Notes: a model not told the origin generated them from the letters alone. 9,657 nucleotides of DNA from DATHYZ01 sp035458865 (GCA_035458865.1 DATHYZ010000066.1:1-9657), one strand, 5' to 3'; positions 1 to 6,200 are shown, counted from the first letter of the stretch. Made by a program: numbers and translations.

Positions 1-108
1 GGAGCGGAGCTGATCGCCGCGCCGGTCCGCACGCCGTGGGACTCGCTCAACGCCCGGCTGGAGGGGCCAGGTGACCTCCAGCTGACGCTCTTCACCGAGC
101 TGGGCTGA
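1..108 (+). CDS. VOC (glyoxalase/bleomycin-resistance) family protein, C-terminal fragment
   Basis: This is the last 35 codons of a + strand gene that begins before the window and stops at TGA 106-108. The fragment reads GAELIAAPVRTPWDSLNARL, then EGPGDLQLTLFTELG. A 'PxxTPWxSxxARxxxPdGxxLxLF' ending is the closing beta-alpha-beta-beta module of vicinal-oxygen-chelate proteins, and the Glu near the end (in FTEL) lies where these proteins often have a metal ligand. VOC members include glyoxalase I, extradiol dioxygenases and antibiotic-binding proteins. The fragment cannot say which, nor show whether the metal site is complete. It has no evident link with the minus-strand genes that follow. Confidence 0.7.
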   Translation, partial: GAELIAAPVRTPWDSLNARLEGPGDLQLTLFTELG

Positions 109-208
109 CCTCATGACCTCGGGCCATCGCCGGACCCTGACCCATGGCCCCGGAGGCCCGGCCATCCGGCCGTTGGCTCCCTGGGCGCCCGCCGGCAGGG
201 TCGGTCCC

Positions 209-319
209 ATGAAGACGGGGCTCGGCATCCTGCCATGGGCGGTCGTCCTGGGCATCGGCATCGACATCGTGCTGCTCGTCGTCGTCCTTGGCTCCCCCTG
301 GGGCCCGGCCGCGATCTGA
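209..319 (+). CDS. Possible 36-residue single-pass membrane peptide
   Basis: An ATG at 209 opens a 36-residue frame ending at TGA 317-319. After a short basic start (MKTG), residues 5-29 are almost wholly hydrophobic (GILPWAVVLGIGIDIVLLVV), followed by a Pro/Gly tail. This looks like one transmembrane helix with a cytoplasmic N-terminus. The same frame could begin at ATG 113, giving 68 residues, but that extension is Arg/Pro/Gly-rich and unlike a protein N-terminus. Upstream purine content (GCAGGGTCGG) gives only a weak ribosome-binding site. The family is not recognised. A chance hydrophobic frame is possible at this GC content, though the TM-like pattern argues mildly for a real miniprotein. 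Confidence 0.35.
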   Translation: MKTGLGILPWAVVLGIGIDIVLLVVVLGSPWGPAAI

Positions 320-346
320 GCGCGTGGCGCCGAGGGCGCGGGCGGT

Positions 347-736
347 TCAGCGGCCGATGAGCCGGGCGAGCACCTCGTAGCCCTCGGGTGTGCCCGGCCA
401 TCGTCGCCGCAGCTCCTCGCTGCCGAGCTGCGCGCGGACGAACCGCAGGACGAGGACCGTGACGATGACGTCGTCGAGCGGTCCCAGGACCGGCACGATC
501 TCGGGCACCAGGTCGATGGGGCTCACGAGCCAGACCACGAGCAGGACCAGGGCCAGCCGGACCCGGACCGGCACGGACCCATCGACGACGAGGTCGCGAC
601 CCAGGCGGAGCACGTCCGGCACGACAGCCACGACGGCCCCAAGGCCGACGTCCCGCGGCCGCGCCAGGTACAGCACTACGAGCAGCAGCGCCCAGATGGC
701 GAGGAGCCCCAGGACGACGCCGACGACGATCTCGAT
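347..736 (-). CDS. YkvA/DUF1232 family small membrane protein, probable ATC start
   Basis: This is a DUF1232 (YkvA-like) protein of unknown role. The diagnostic part is residues about 71-91, VSPIDLVPEIVPVLGPLDDV, matching the family's 'SPIDLIPDxIPvlGxlDD' motif within a hydrophobic hairpin. The first ordinary start, GTG at 676, would cut into a continuous transmembrane helix. The frame continues upstream as (I)EIVVGVVLGLLAIWALLLVV with no stop until TGA 763-761, which is also the stop of the DinB gene ahead of it. Within that stretch there is no ATG, and no GTG or TTG before 676. A perfect AGGAGG (749-744) sits 7 bases before an ATC at 736-734, so I place the start there, giving 129 residues with an N-terminal TM segment. 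It is probably transcribed with the DinB gene, 24 bp upstream. The family call is firm and the start is inferred. Confidence 0.8.
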   Translation of the reverse strand: MEIVVGVVLGLLAIWALLLVVLYLARPRDVGLGAVVAVVPDVLRLGRDLVVDGSVPVRVRLALVLLVVWLVSPIDLVPEIVPVLGPLDDVIVTVLVLRFVRAQLGSEELRRRWPGTPEGYEVLARLIGR

Positions 737-743
737 GGCCGAT

Positions 744-749
744 GCCTCC
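744..749 (-). promoter_or_regulatory. Strong Shine-Dalgarno AGGAGG that decides the DUF1232 start
   Basis: On the minus strand AGGAGG reads 749 to 744, followed by seven bases and then ATC at 736. It lies in the 24-bp gap between the DinB stop and the proposed DUF1232 start. No ATG, GTG or TTG follows at usable distance in the DUF1232 frame, which is why an ATC start is proposed. Confidence 0.6.
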
Positions 750-760
750 TGCCCGAGCGC

Positions 761-1420
761 TCAGGGCTCGATGCGGTCCTCGATCTCCCAGGTGTGGTCG
801 AGCGCGTGCCAGGCGATCCGCCGGACCGCGTAGCGCTGCGGCCAGTGGCGCCCGGCCAGCGGCGAGCCGTCCGATGGAGCCCGCAGGATATCGAGCATCG
901 CTCCTCGCATCGCCGCGACGCCCGTCTCGTCGCTCGGCACGGCCGGCCGGAGCCGGACCCCGATCTCCCTGGCGTAGGCAGCGTCCGCCTCGATGACGTG
1001 GGCGACGACCTTCGAGCGGTCACGACCGCCGCCCCGCGGGCCCTTCCGGAGCGCTTCAGGAGCGGCTCCGGCGATCGCGTCGAAGGCGGCCCAGGAGGCC
1101 TCCACGACGGACGCGAGGCGGGCGGCCTCGGCCGGATCCGTCGGGAGTCGGTCGACGTCGGCGATGGCGCCGGGGACGCCGAAGTCGGTGCCGGAGCTGC
1201 CCGGGAGACGCTCGACGACCTCCACTCGAGCCGGCATCGCGGGGAGCTCCAGACCGACGCGCCGGAGGACCGCGTCGTAGCGTGCGGCCGCCGCCAACAG
1301 CCCGTCCACGGCTGCGTCCTCGCCTCGCCCGGCGCGCGCCCAGCCCGGCCAGTCGAGGGCGATGGCGAAGGTCCGCCGCGGAGCGGACTCGATCGCGAGC
1401 CGGAGGTGAGCCGAGCGCAT
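761..1420 (-). CDS. DinB-fold protein with HicB-like N-terminal domain
   Basis: A 219-residue protein with two parts. Residues about 1-80 (FAIALDWPGWARAGRGEDAA, then LLAAAARYDAV) resemble a HicB-like beta-alpha fold often found ahead of DinB domains in actinobacterial and Chloroflexota proteins. Residues about 95-219 form a DinB/YfiT-like four-helix bundle. It carries the three spaced histidines expected for its metal site: H141 (VVAHVIEAD), H205 and H209 (AWHALDHTWEIED). DinB-superfamily proteins include thiol-dependent transferases such as mycothiol-linked isomerases, but no substrate can be named here. It is cytoplasmic, with no signal peptide or TM segment. The ATG at 1420 has no clear Shine-Dalgarno site. 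A TACGAT box six bases upstream suggests a leaderless start. The DUF1232 gene follows directly. Confidence 0.8.
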   Translation of the reverse strand: MRSAHLRLAIESAPRRTFAIALDWPGWARAGRGEDAAVDGLLAAAARYDAVLRRVGLELPAMPARVEVVERLPGSSGTDFGVPGAIADVDRLPTDPAEAARLASVVEASWAAFDAIAGAAPEALRKGPRGGGRDRSKVVAHVIEADAAYAREIGVRLRPAVPSDETGVAAMRGAMLDILRAPSDGSPLAGRHWPQRYAVRRIAWHALDHTWEIEDRIEP

Positions 1421-1432
1421 GCGGCCATCGTA
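1421..1432 (-). promoter_or_regulatory. Candidate -10 box (TACGAT) for leaderless transcription of the DinB-type gene
   Basis: On the minus strand TACGAT (1432-1427) is followed by GGCCGC and then the ATG at 1420. A TAnnnT box ending six bases before the initiator would place the transcript start at or next to the ATG, matching the absence of a Shine-Dalgarno site. No convincing -35 hexamer is visible. Confidence 0.35.
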
Positions 1433-1462
1433 GCCGTGGTGCGGCCCGGGACGGACCGCGGG

Positions 1463-2278
1463 TCAGCGAACGACGACCTCGGGCGGGGTGATGGCGTAGG
1501 GCTCGGTGCCCCCGGAGACCGAATCGACCTTGAAGGCCAGCGACGGAGCGGCGTCCGTTCCTCGGCGGCGCAGGTGCACCTCGGACCAGTCGTACGGCGC
1601 GATCATGTTGTGCCAGGCGATCGTCATCTCCCACTCGTCCGACCAGTACGCGTAGTGCGAGACGACGAGCAGGATCGAGACGAACTCGGGATCCCAGGCC
1701 GTGTCGGCGGTGATGCCGAGCTCGGGGTGCTCGGCGATCAGCCAGGCGAGCCAGCGCTCGAAGTGCGGCTCGGCGTCGGCACCTCGCTCGTCGGCCATCG
1801 GGAAGATCGGCAGCGACCGCGACTCGCTCAGCACGTCGCCGCCGCGCGAGGCGGTGATGGTGACCGAGGCGGTCGTCTCCGTCGTCGCCGGGTCGGGCAC
1901 GACCCAGACCTCCCCGACCACCCCGGGGACGAGCTCGGCCGGCTCGATCGCCTCGACGGTCGCGCCCTCGGCGGTCGCCGCGATCGTGGCCGGATCCGAG
2001 GACCCGGTCCGGTCCTCGAGGACGACGAGGAAGCAGACCCGCTGGCCGGGGATGGCCATCCGGACCTCTGGCGGGTCCTCGGGCGGGAGCACGAGGAGGG
2101 CGAGGTCGCTATCGGCCGGCGCCACCGACGGAGAGGGCGACGGCCCGGTCGACGGCTGGACCGGACGCTCGCGGCTGGGGACCGGCGACGGCGAGGGGCT
2201 CGGCGCGGCCGTGCCGGCACACGCGGCGAGCGACAGCGCGAGGAGGATCGCGACGGAGGAGGACCGGACGGCGCGCAT
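1463..2278 (-). CDS. Predicted lipoprotein with Ser-Pro-rich linker, function unknown
   Basis: A 271-residue secreted lipoprotein. The N-terminus has two Arg residues, a hydrophobic stretch (VAILLALSL) and a lipobox L17-A18-A19-C20, so Cys20 should be lipidated and the protein anchored on the outer face of the cytoplasmic membrane. Residues about 24-55 are a flexible Ser/Pro linker (APSPSPSPVPS and similar). Residues about 58-155 are rich in Val, Thr and Pro and look like a beta-sandwich. Residues about 170-240 are helical and aromatic, with SHYAYWSDEWEMTIAWHNMI followed by APYDWSEVHLRRR. I do not recognise the family; a binding or adhesion role is only a guess. The start is ATG 2278, with GTGGAG nine bases upstream. 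It lies 89 bp after the URO-D-like gene behind a possible terminator, so it may be a separate unit. Confidence 0.75.
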   Translation of the reverse strand: MRAVRSSSVAILLALSLAACAGTAAPSPSPSPVPSRERPVQPSTGPSPSPSVAPADSDLALLVLPPEDPPEVRMAIPGQRVCFLVVLEDRTGSSDPATIAATAEGATVEAIEPAELVPGVVGEVWVVPDPATTETTASVTITASRGGDVLSESRSLPIFPMADERGADAEPHFERWLAWLIAEHPELGITADTAWDPEFVSILLVVSHYAYWSDEWEMTIAWHNMIAPYDWSEVHLRRRGTDAAPSLAFKVDSVSGGTEPYAITPPEVVVR

Positions 2279-2332
2279 GGCTCGAGGCTCCACTGGAAGC
2301 TCACGGGACGCCACCAGGTAGACGCGCCAGGG

Positions 2333-2358
2333 GCTCCGGCGGTGCCCTCGCCGGGAGC
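2333..2358 (-). terminator. Possible hairpin after the URO-D-like gene
   Basis: Just downstream of the URO-D-like stop codon, CCGGCG (2336-2341) and CGCCGG (2349-2354) are self-complementary around a 7-base loop. Three more pairs (2333-2335 with 2356-2358) form if base 2355 is bulged. There is no T-tract. This could end the ROK-GntR-URO-D transcript or merely reflect high GC. Confidence 0.3.
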
Positions 2359-2367
2359 GCTGCCGGG

Positions 2368-3540
2368 CTAGCCCTCGCGGAGCGCCTCGACCATCGCCAC
2401 CACGTTCTCCCCCGGGACGTCGGCCTGGACGTTGTGCACGGCGGCGAAGACGAACCCTCCGCCCGGCGCGAGGTCGCCGACCCGCCGGCGGACCTCGGCC
2501 CGGACCTCGTCCGGGGTCCCCGACCCAAGGACGCGCTGGGTGTCCACGCCACCGCCCCAGAAGACGAGGTCGCGCCCGAACTCGCGCTTGAGCTCGGCCG
2601 TGTCCATGCCGGCGGCCGAGACCTGGACCGGGTTGAGGACGTCGACCCCGATCTCGATGAGGTCCGGGATCAGCTCGCGGATCGCACCGCACGAGTGGAA
2701 GAAGATCCGTGCGTCCGTGCTGGCCCGGAGGAAGGCGAAGAGCTCGCGGTGCAGCGGCTTGACGAGCTCGCGGTAGGTCGCCGGGGAGAAGAGCGTCCGA
2801 TCCTGGCCGCCGAGATCGTCGGCCTCCCCCACCACGTCCACGAGATCGCCGACCTCGGGCAGGATCCGCGCCCAGTAGGCCAGCTTGACCTCGAGGATCC
2901 GCTCCATGACCCGGCGGGCCCGTTCCGGCTCGGCCGCCAGGTCCATGTAGCCGTCCTCGAAGCCCCGGAGCTTGAAGAGCCCTTCCGTGAGGCCGCCACA
3001 GATCGAGCCGACGTGGACCGCCCGACCCTCCTCGGCGACGATCCGTCGGGCCGCCTCGACCATGCCCTCGAACCGGGCGGGATCGGTCGCATCGGGCCAG
3101 GCGTACGTGTCGACGGCCCGATCGTCGATCTCGCCGGCGAGGGGCGGCGCATACGAGTCGTAGTAGAGCCCGCCATCGAGCGGGGTCCGCCGGCCGACGC
3201 CCCACTCGTCGACGAACGTCCGGTATCGGCCGTCCTCGCGGAACTCCCGCCGGTACGTGGAGGCCGACCGGGGCCCGACCAGCCGGACGTCCACCCCCAG
3301 CCGGTCGAGGACATCGTCGTCGACCTCGGCCAGCTGCTGGGTCAGGTCGCCGATCCGGGGCTCGACCGCCGGCAGGCCGAGCGCCGCCCTGAGCTGCACG
3401 TAGGCGCGAACGTGGATGCCGGTGACCCGGGACCCGCCCAGGTCGAAGGGGATCCGGTCCGGCTCCCGGTGGTCCAGCGCGTCGCGGACCCGCCTCCGGC
3501 CGTCCCCGCCGGGCGACGGGACGGGCGCGCCCGCGCTCAC
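2368..3540 (-). CDS. Non-haem URO-D superfamily protein (cobamide methyltransferase-like)
   Basis: A 390-residue member of the uroporphyrinogen-decarboxylase superfamily (PF01208/COG0407), near the usual length. The haem-pathway signature (PxWxMRQAGR near the N-terminus) is absent, so it is not HemE. Instead it has features of the methyltransferase-like branch: ICGGLTEGLFKLRGFEDGYM (residues 180-199), GEADDLGGQ (238-246), and H282-S-C284, matching the H-x-C zinc pair of MtaA/MtbA-type corrinoid methyltransferases. The C-terminal Cys that completes that site is missing, as no Cys follows C284. The conserved HNVQADVPGEN (369-379) supplies a possible alternative ligand, H369. The start is GTG 3540, overlapping the GntR stop in GTGA, so translation is probably coupled. 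Its substrate is unknown, and no corrinoid-binding protein is present in this window. Confidence 0.85.
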   Translation of the reverse strand: MSAGAPVPSPGGDGRRRVRDALDHREPDRIPFDLGGSRVTGIHVRAYVQLRAALGLPAVEPRIGDLTQQLAEVDDDVLDRLGVDVRLVGPRSASTYRREFREDGRYRTFVDEWGVGRRTPLDGGLYYDSYAPPLAGEIDDRAVDTYAWPDATDPARFEGMVEAARRIVAEEGRAVHVGSICGGLTEGLFKLRGFEDGYMDLAAEPERARRVMERILEVKLAYWARILPEVGDLVDVVGEADDLGGQDRTLFSPATYRELVKPLHRELFAFLRASTDARIFFHSCGAIRELIPDLIEIGVDVLNPVQVSAAGMDTAELKREFGRDLVFWGGGVDTQRVLGSGTPDEVRAEVRRRVGDLAPGGGFVFAAVHNVQADVPGENVVAMVEALREG

Positions 3541-4280
3541 GTCTCCGTCGGTCCGGCCGCCGTGGGCTCCTCGACGTCGAACCGGACGTCGAGCGCGTAG
3601 CGATCGGCCTGGTAGCGGGATTCGGTCACCTCGACACGCCGGCCGTGGGTGTCCTCGATGACCCGCCGCTCGACGAGCAGGGGATCGCCGACCCGGACCC
3701 CGAGCTGGCGGGCGTCGTCCCTGGTGGCCGCCCCGGCTCCGATCGTCGCCAGGCCCCGGCGCAGCACGATCCCGACCCCGGCCAGCGCCTCGTGCAGCGA
3801 GCCGCTCTCGAGATCGGCCGCCATCACGGCGGCGGCGCAGGCCTCGATGAGGACCGCCGTCTCCAGGGCGATGGGCTGGTCGTCGGCACGGCGGACCCGC
3901 CGGAGCACGACGACCCTGGACCCGGGCCCCAGGTCCAGGGCGGCGGCCTCGTCTGGCGTCGCCGGCCGGACGCGCCGTTCGAGGAGGGTCGAGCTCGGAC
4001 GCCGGCCGTGGCGTCGCATCTCGCTCGAGAAGGTCAGGAGGCGGTTGGCACGCCGGTGGTCCGGCGGCCGGGCGACGAAGCTGCCCCGGCCGCGCTCGCG
4101 GACCACGATGCCCTCGTCGGCCAGGCGCTGGACGGCCGTCCGGGCGGTCATCCGGCTCACCCCGAACTCGGCGCAGAGATCGGCGTCGGACGGCAACCGG
4201 TCGCCGGGCTCGAGCTCGGCGATCCGCTCGCGGAGGGCCTGCTCGATCCGCCGGTAGCGAGGCACGTAGTCGTCCGTCAT
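3537..4280 (-). CDS. GntR/HutC-family transcriptional regulator with UTRA domain
   Basis: A 247-residue DNA-binding regulator. Residues about 6-72 are the GntR winged helix: YRRIEQALRERIAELEPGDR, then the recognition region LCAEFGVSRMTARTAVQRLA, then the wing ERGRGSFVA. Residues about 80-237 are a UTRA effector-binding domain (RLLTFSSEMRRHGRRPSST; VVLRRVRRADDQPIALETA; ending EVTESRYQADRYAL). HutC-subfamily UTRA domains bind sugar phosphates, amino sugars or related metabolites, so a phosphorylated product of the adjacent ROK kinase is a reasonable effector (inference). The ATG at 4280 overlaps the ROK stop (ATGA), and its own TGA overlaps the next GTG. It probably represses its own operon; a small palindrome ahead of the ROK gene is a candidate site. 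Confidence 0.92.
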   Translation of the reverse strand: MTDDYVPRYRRIEQALRERIAELEPGDRLPSDADLCAEFGVSRMTARTAVQRLADEGIVVRERGRGSFVARPPDHRRANRLLTFSSEMRRHGRRPSSTLLERRVRPATPDEAAALDLGPGSRVVVLRRVRRADDQPIALETAVLIEACAAAVMAADLESGSLHEALAGVGIVLRRGLATIGAGAATRDDARQLGVRVGDPLLVERRVIEDTHGRRVEVTESRYQADRYALDVRFDVEEPTAAGPTET

Positions 4281-5203
4281 GCCCCGGCGTCCTCGGCCTG
4301 CTCGGCTCCGTGGACGGCCGCCCCGATCGCACCCGCCAGGGTCCCCAGCTCGGCGAGGACGAGCTCCACGTCGTCGAGCGAGGTCACCCGGACGCGCGCA
4401 CGCAGCTCGGCCCTGATGGGCTCCAGGAGGAGATCGCCGGCCCGGGCGACGCCGCCCCCGATGACGACCCGGTCGGGGTTGACCACGACGACCGCATTGG
4501 CGATCCCGATGCCGAGATGGCGACCCACCTCGGCAAGACCGCCCACCGCCACGGCATCGCCGGCGCGCGCCCGATCGACCGCCTCCTCCACGGTGCCCGT
4601 GCCGCAGGCGGCGGCGATGACGTCGGCCCGCGCGAACGCCTCGACGCAGCCACGGTTGCCGCACGTGCACCAGGGGCCGTCGGGGTCGATGGTCTGGTGG
4701 CCGAGCTCGCCACCCGTTCCGTCGTGGCCCTGGTGGACCCGACCGTCGATGGCGATGACGCCGCCGACGCCGGTTCCGAGCGTCAGCCCGATCATCGACG
4801 TCGCTCCCCTGCCGGCCCCCATCCGCAGCTCCGCCAGGCCGAAGGCGCGGGCATCGTTGATGAGGGCCGTCGGGCGACCGGTGGCCTCGGCCACCGGTCC
4901 GGCCACGGGCCGGCCGGTCCACTCCCCGGGCAGGTTCGGCAGGAACCGGGCCGTTCCCCGGGCGGGATCGTAGAGCCCCGGGACCCCGATCCCGATCGAG
5001 GCGATGGCGGACCGGGCGGCGATCGCTCCGGCCGCGACCTCGATCAGGCGATCGACGACCGGCCCCGGGCCATCCTCCCCCCGGGTCGGCACCTGTCCGT
5101 CCTCGAGCGGTCGCCAGGCGGCCGCATCACGCTCGACGACGACCCACTTGAGGTTGGTGGCGCCGAGGTCGAGCCCCAGGTGGAGCGAGGCGCCGACGCT
5201 CAT
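4277..5203 (-). CDS. ROK family sugar kinase (glucokinase-like)
   Basis: A 308-residue ROK kinase that should phosphorylate a hexose or N-acetylhexosamine with ATP in the cytoplasm. The N-terminal phosphate loop is LGLDLGATNLKW (residues 9-20). The catalytic Asp is D117 in LIND. The ATP-site glycines lie in LTLGTGVGGVIAIDG (141-154). The ROK zinc site is complete: H169 (GELGHQ) and C179-T-C181-G-N-R-G-C186, followed by the conserved VEAFA. The second phosphate motif NPDRVVIGGGV is also present. It has no N-terminal helix-turn-helix, so it is an enzyme and not a NagC/XylR-type repressor. The exact sugar cannot be read from sequence. The ATG at 5203 lacks a Shine-Dalgarno site, but TACGCT sits 7 bases upstream. 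It is first in a coupled trio with GntR and URO-D-like genes. Confidence 0.92.
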   Translation of the reverse strand: MSVGASLHLGLDLGATNLKWVVVERDAAAWRPLEDGQVPTRGEDGPGPVVDRLIEVAAGAIAARSAIASIGIGVPGLYDPARGTARFLPNLPGEWTGRPVAGPVAEATGRPTALINDARAFGLAELRMGAGRGATSMIGLTLGTGVGGVIAIDGRVHQGHDGTGGELGHQTIDPDGPWCTCGNRGCVEAFARADVIAAACGTGTVEEAVDRARAGDAVAVGGLAEVGRHLGIGIANAVVVVNPDRVVIGGGVARAGDLLLEPIRAELRARVRVTSLDDVELVLAELGTLAGAIGAAVHGAEQAEDAGA

Positions 5204-5224
5204 GGCCGATAGCGTACCGAACGC
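5204..5224 (-). promoter_or_regulatory. Candidate leaderless promoter and overlapping operator for the ROK-GntR-URO-D operon
   Basis: On the minus strand TACGCT (5216-5211) fits a TAnnnT -10 box, with seven bases between it and the ATG at 5203, so the mRNA may begin at the start codon. Overlapping it is a small inverted repeat, GCGT-N5-ACGC (5212-5224), where a dimeric repressor such as the operon's own GntR protein could bind. The gap to the upstream GNAT gene is only 38 bp and no good -35 box is visible, so read-through from that gene is also possible. Confidence 0.35.
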
Positions 5225-5241
5225 GGGTCGGTGGCTTGAGG

Positions 5242-6147
5242 TCAGTAGCCCACCGACGGCAGGTAGGCGCCCCGCGGCTCCTGGTAGATCCCGATCGCCA
5301 TCAGGTTGACCTCGAAGAACACCCGCAGCCCGTGGGCCAGCGACCAGCGCATCAGGTCGCCGTTCGTGACCGGCACGAGGAAGCCCGGGGTCCCGAAGCT
5401 CTCGGCCTCGCTGATGAGCGCCATCAGGTCGTCGTTCGTCTCGGCCACCGAGTGGGCGAAGTAGTTGATCTTCGTGGTGTAGCCGGTGATCCGGCCGAGC
5501 CGCTCGACCACCCTGAGGTCGCCCGCGTCGATCGACTCGCGGACCTCGCCGGCCCGGGTGTGACCGTGGACGCGCACGCAGAGGGCGTTGCAGGCGGCCT
5601 CATCGTCGAGCGTGCCCCGGCGCACGTCGTAGCCGGGCATCCGCTCGCCGATCGGCTCGCCGTGCATGGCCGCGAAGGACTGCTTCACGTCCATCCCGAG
5701 CTTCGTGTACAGGCCCAGCGACCGGTTGTGATAGGCGATCTGCACCAGCCTCACTCCCGGCGTCCCGGTCTGGCGGGCCCGCTCGAAGGCAGCCTCCATG
5801 AGCATCCGGCCGATGTGGTGGTCCTGCTCGGCGGGCTCGACCGTGATCGGCCCGATGGCCGAGATCGTCCCGCGCTCGTCCATGTGGTTGCTGCCGACGA
5901 CCCGACCCTCGTGCTCTGCGACGAGGCTGAAGAACCCGGGGTGGTTGATCATCCAGTGGATCGGCTGGGCAGCCGCCGCGACCGTCGGGAAGTCGTGGGG
6001 GAACCCGTGCTCGTCGGCCAGCGTCGCGAAGGCCTCGTAGCAGATCCGGCCGGCGTCCTCCCAGTCGGCTTCGACCGCCTCCCGGACGATCACCCCGTCC
6101 GTCTCGTACGCGCCGGTCTCGCCGATCCTCCGAAGCGCGATGCTCAT
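5242..6147 (-). CDS. GNAT acetyltransferase with two GNAT-like domains
   Basis: A 301-residue protein, about twice a single GNAT domain. Residues about 19-165 form the first domain: VIVREAVEADWEDAGRICYE; the beta-4 strand TISAIGPITVEP (94-105); the acetyl-CoA loop AEQDHHIGRMLMEAAFERAR; and the motif-B segment AYHNRSLGLYTKLGM (138-152). The usual Q/R-x-x-G-x-G/A pyrophosphate loop is altered, with H111 at the first Gly position and G113 kept. Residues about 173-301 (YDVRRGTLDDEAACNALCVR onward) look like a second, degenerate GNAT unit. Such enzymes acetylate small amines or proteins; the substrate is unknown. The start ATG 6147 has a good GGAAGG site five bases upstream. It follows the AraC gene by 53 bp and may be co-transcribed with it. 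Confidence 0.85.
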   Translation of the reverse strand: MSIALRRIGETGAYETDGVIVREAVEADWEDAGRICYEAFATLADEHGFPHDFPTVAAAAQPIHWMINHPGFFSLVAEHEGRVVGSNHMDERGTISAIGPITVEPAEQDHHIGRMLMEAAFERARQTGTPGVRLVQIAYHNRSLGLYTKLGMDVKQSFAAMHGEPIGERMPGYDVRRGTLDDEAACNALCVRVHGHTRAGEVRESIDAGDLRVVERLGRITGYTTKINYFAHSVAETNDDLMALISEAESFGTPGFLVPVTNGDLMRWSLAHGLRVFFEVNLMAIGIYQEPRGAYLPSVGY

Positions 6148-6170
6148 GGCTTCCTTCCGGGACGCGCTGG

Positions 6171-6190
6171 GGCGGGGCGATCGCCCCGCC
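6171..6190. terminator. Perfect 20-bp palindrome between araC-type and GNAT genes
   Basis: GGCGGGGCGA is followed at once by its exact reverse complement TCGCCCCGCC. In RNA this gives an 8-bp all-GC stem closed by GATC, 10 bases past the AraC stop and 23 bases before the GNAT start. No T-tract follows. It may act as a terminator or attenuator that lowers GNAT expression. As DNA, a gapless palindrome could also bind a dimeric protein. The two roles cannot be separated from sequence alone. Confidence 0.45.
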
Positions 6191-6200
6191 GGACTGCTAC

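Noticed and set aside
159..172. Small hairpin CGGCC-ATCC-GGCCG after the VOC gene as a terminator
   Set aside because: The stem is only 5 bp with no T-tract. Such hairpins are common by chance at this GC content.
794..2371. A 525-codon + strand open frame opposite the DinB and lipoprotein genes
   Set aside because: Its translation is Arg/Gly/Asp-rich with no motif, and it mirrors genes with clear signal peptide and DinB histidines. Long antisense frames are expected at this GC content.
2368..3540. HemE (haem biosynthesis) identity for the URO-D-like gene
   Set aside because: The N-terminal MRQAGR signature is missing, the H-x-C methyltransferase motif is present, and no haem gene is nearby.
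4281..4922. Upstream extension of the GntR frame through the ROK gene, giving 461 residues
   Set aside because: The extension is Arg/Gly-rich and lies within the ROK coding region. ATG 4280 begins exactly at the GntR domain and overlaps the ROK stop in the usual four-base manner.
2434..5212. Long + strand frames (2434-3600, 3645-4973, 4310-5212) opposite the URO-D, GntR and ROK genes
   Set aside because: All lie antisense to well-supported genes and have shadow-like composition.
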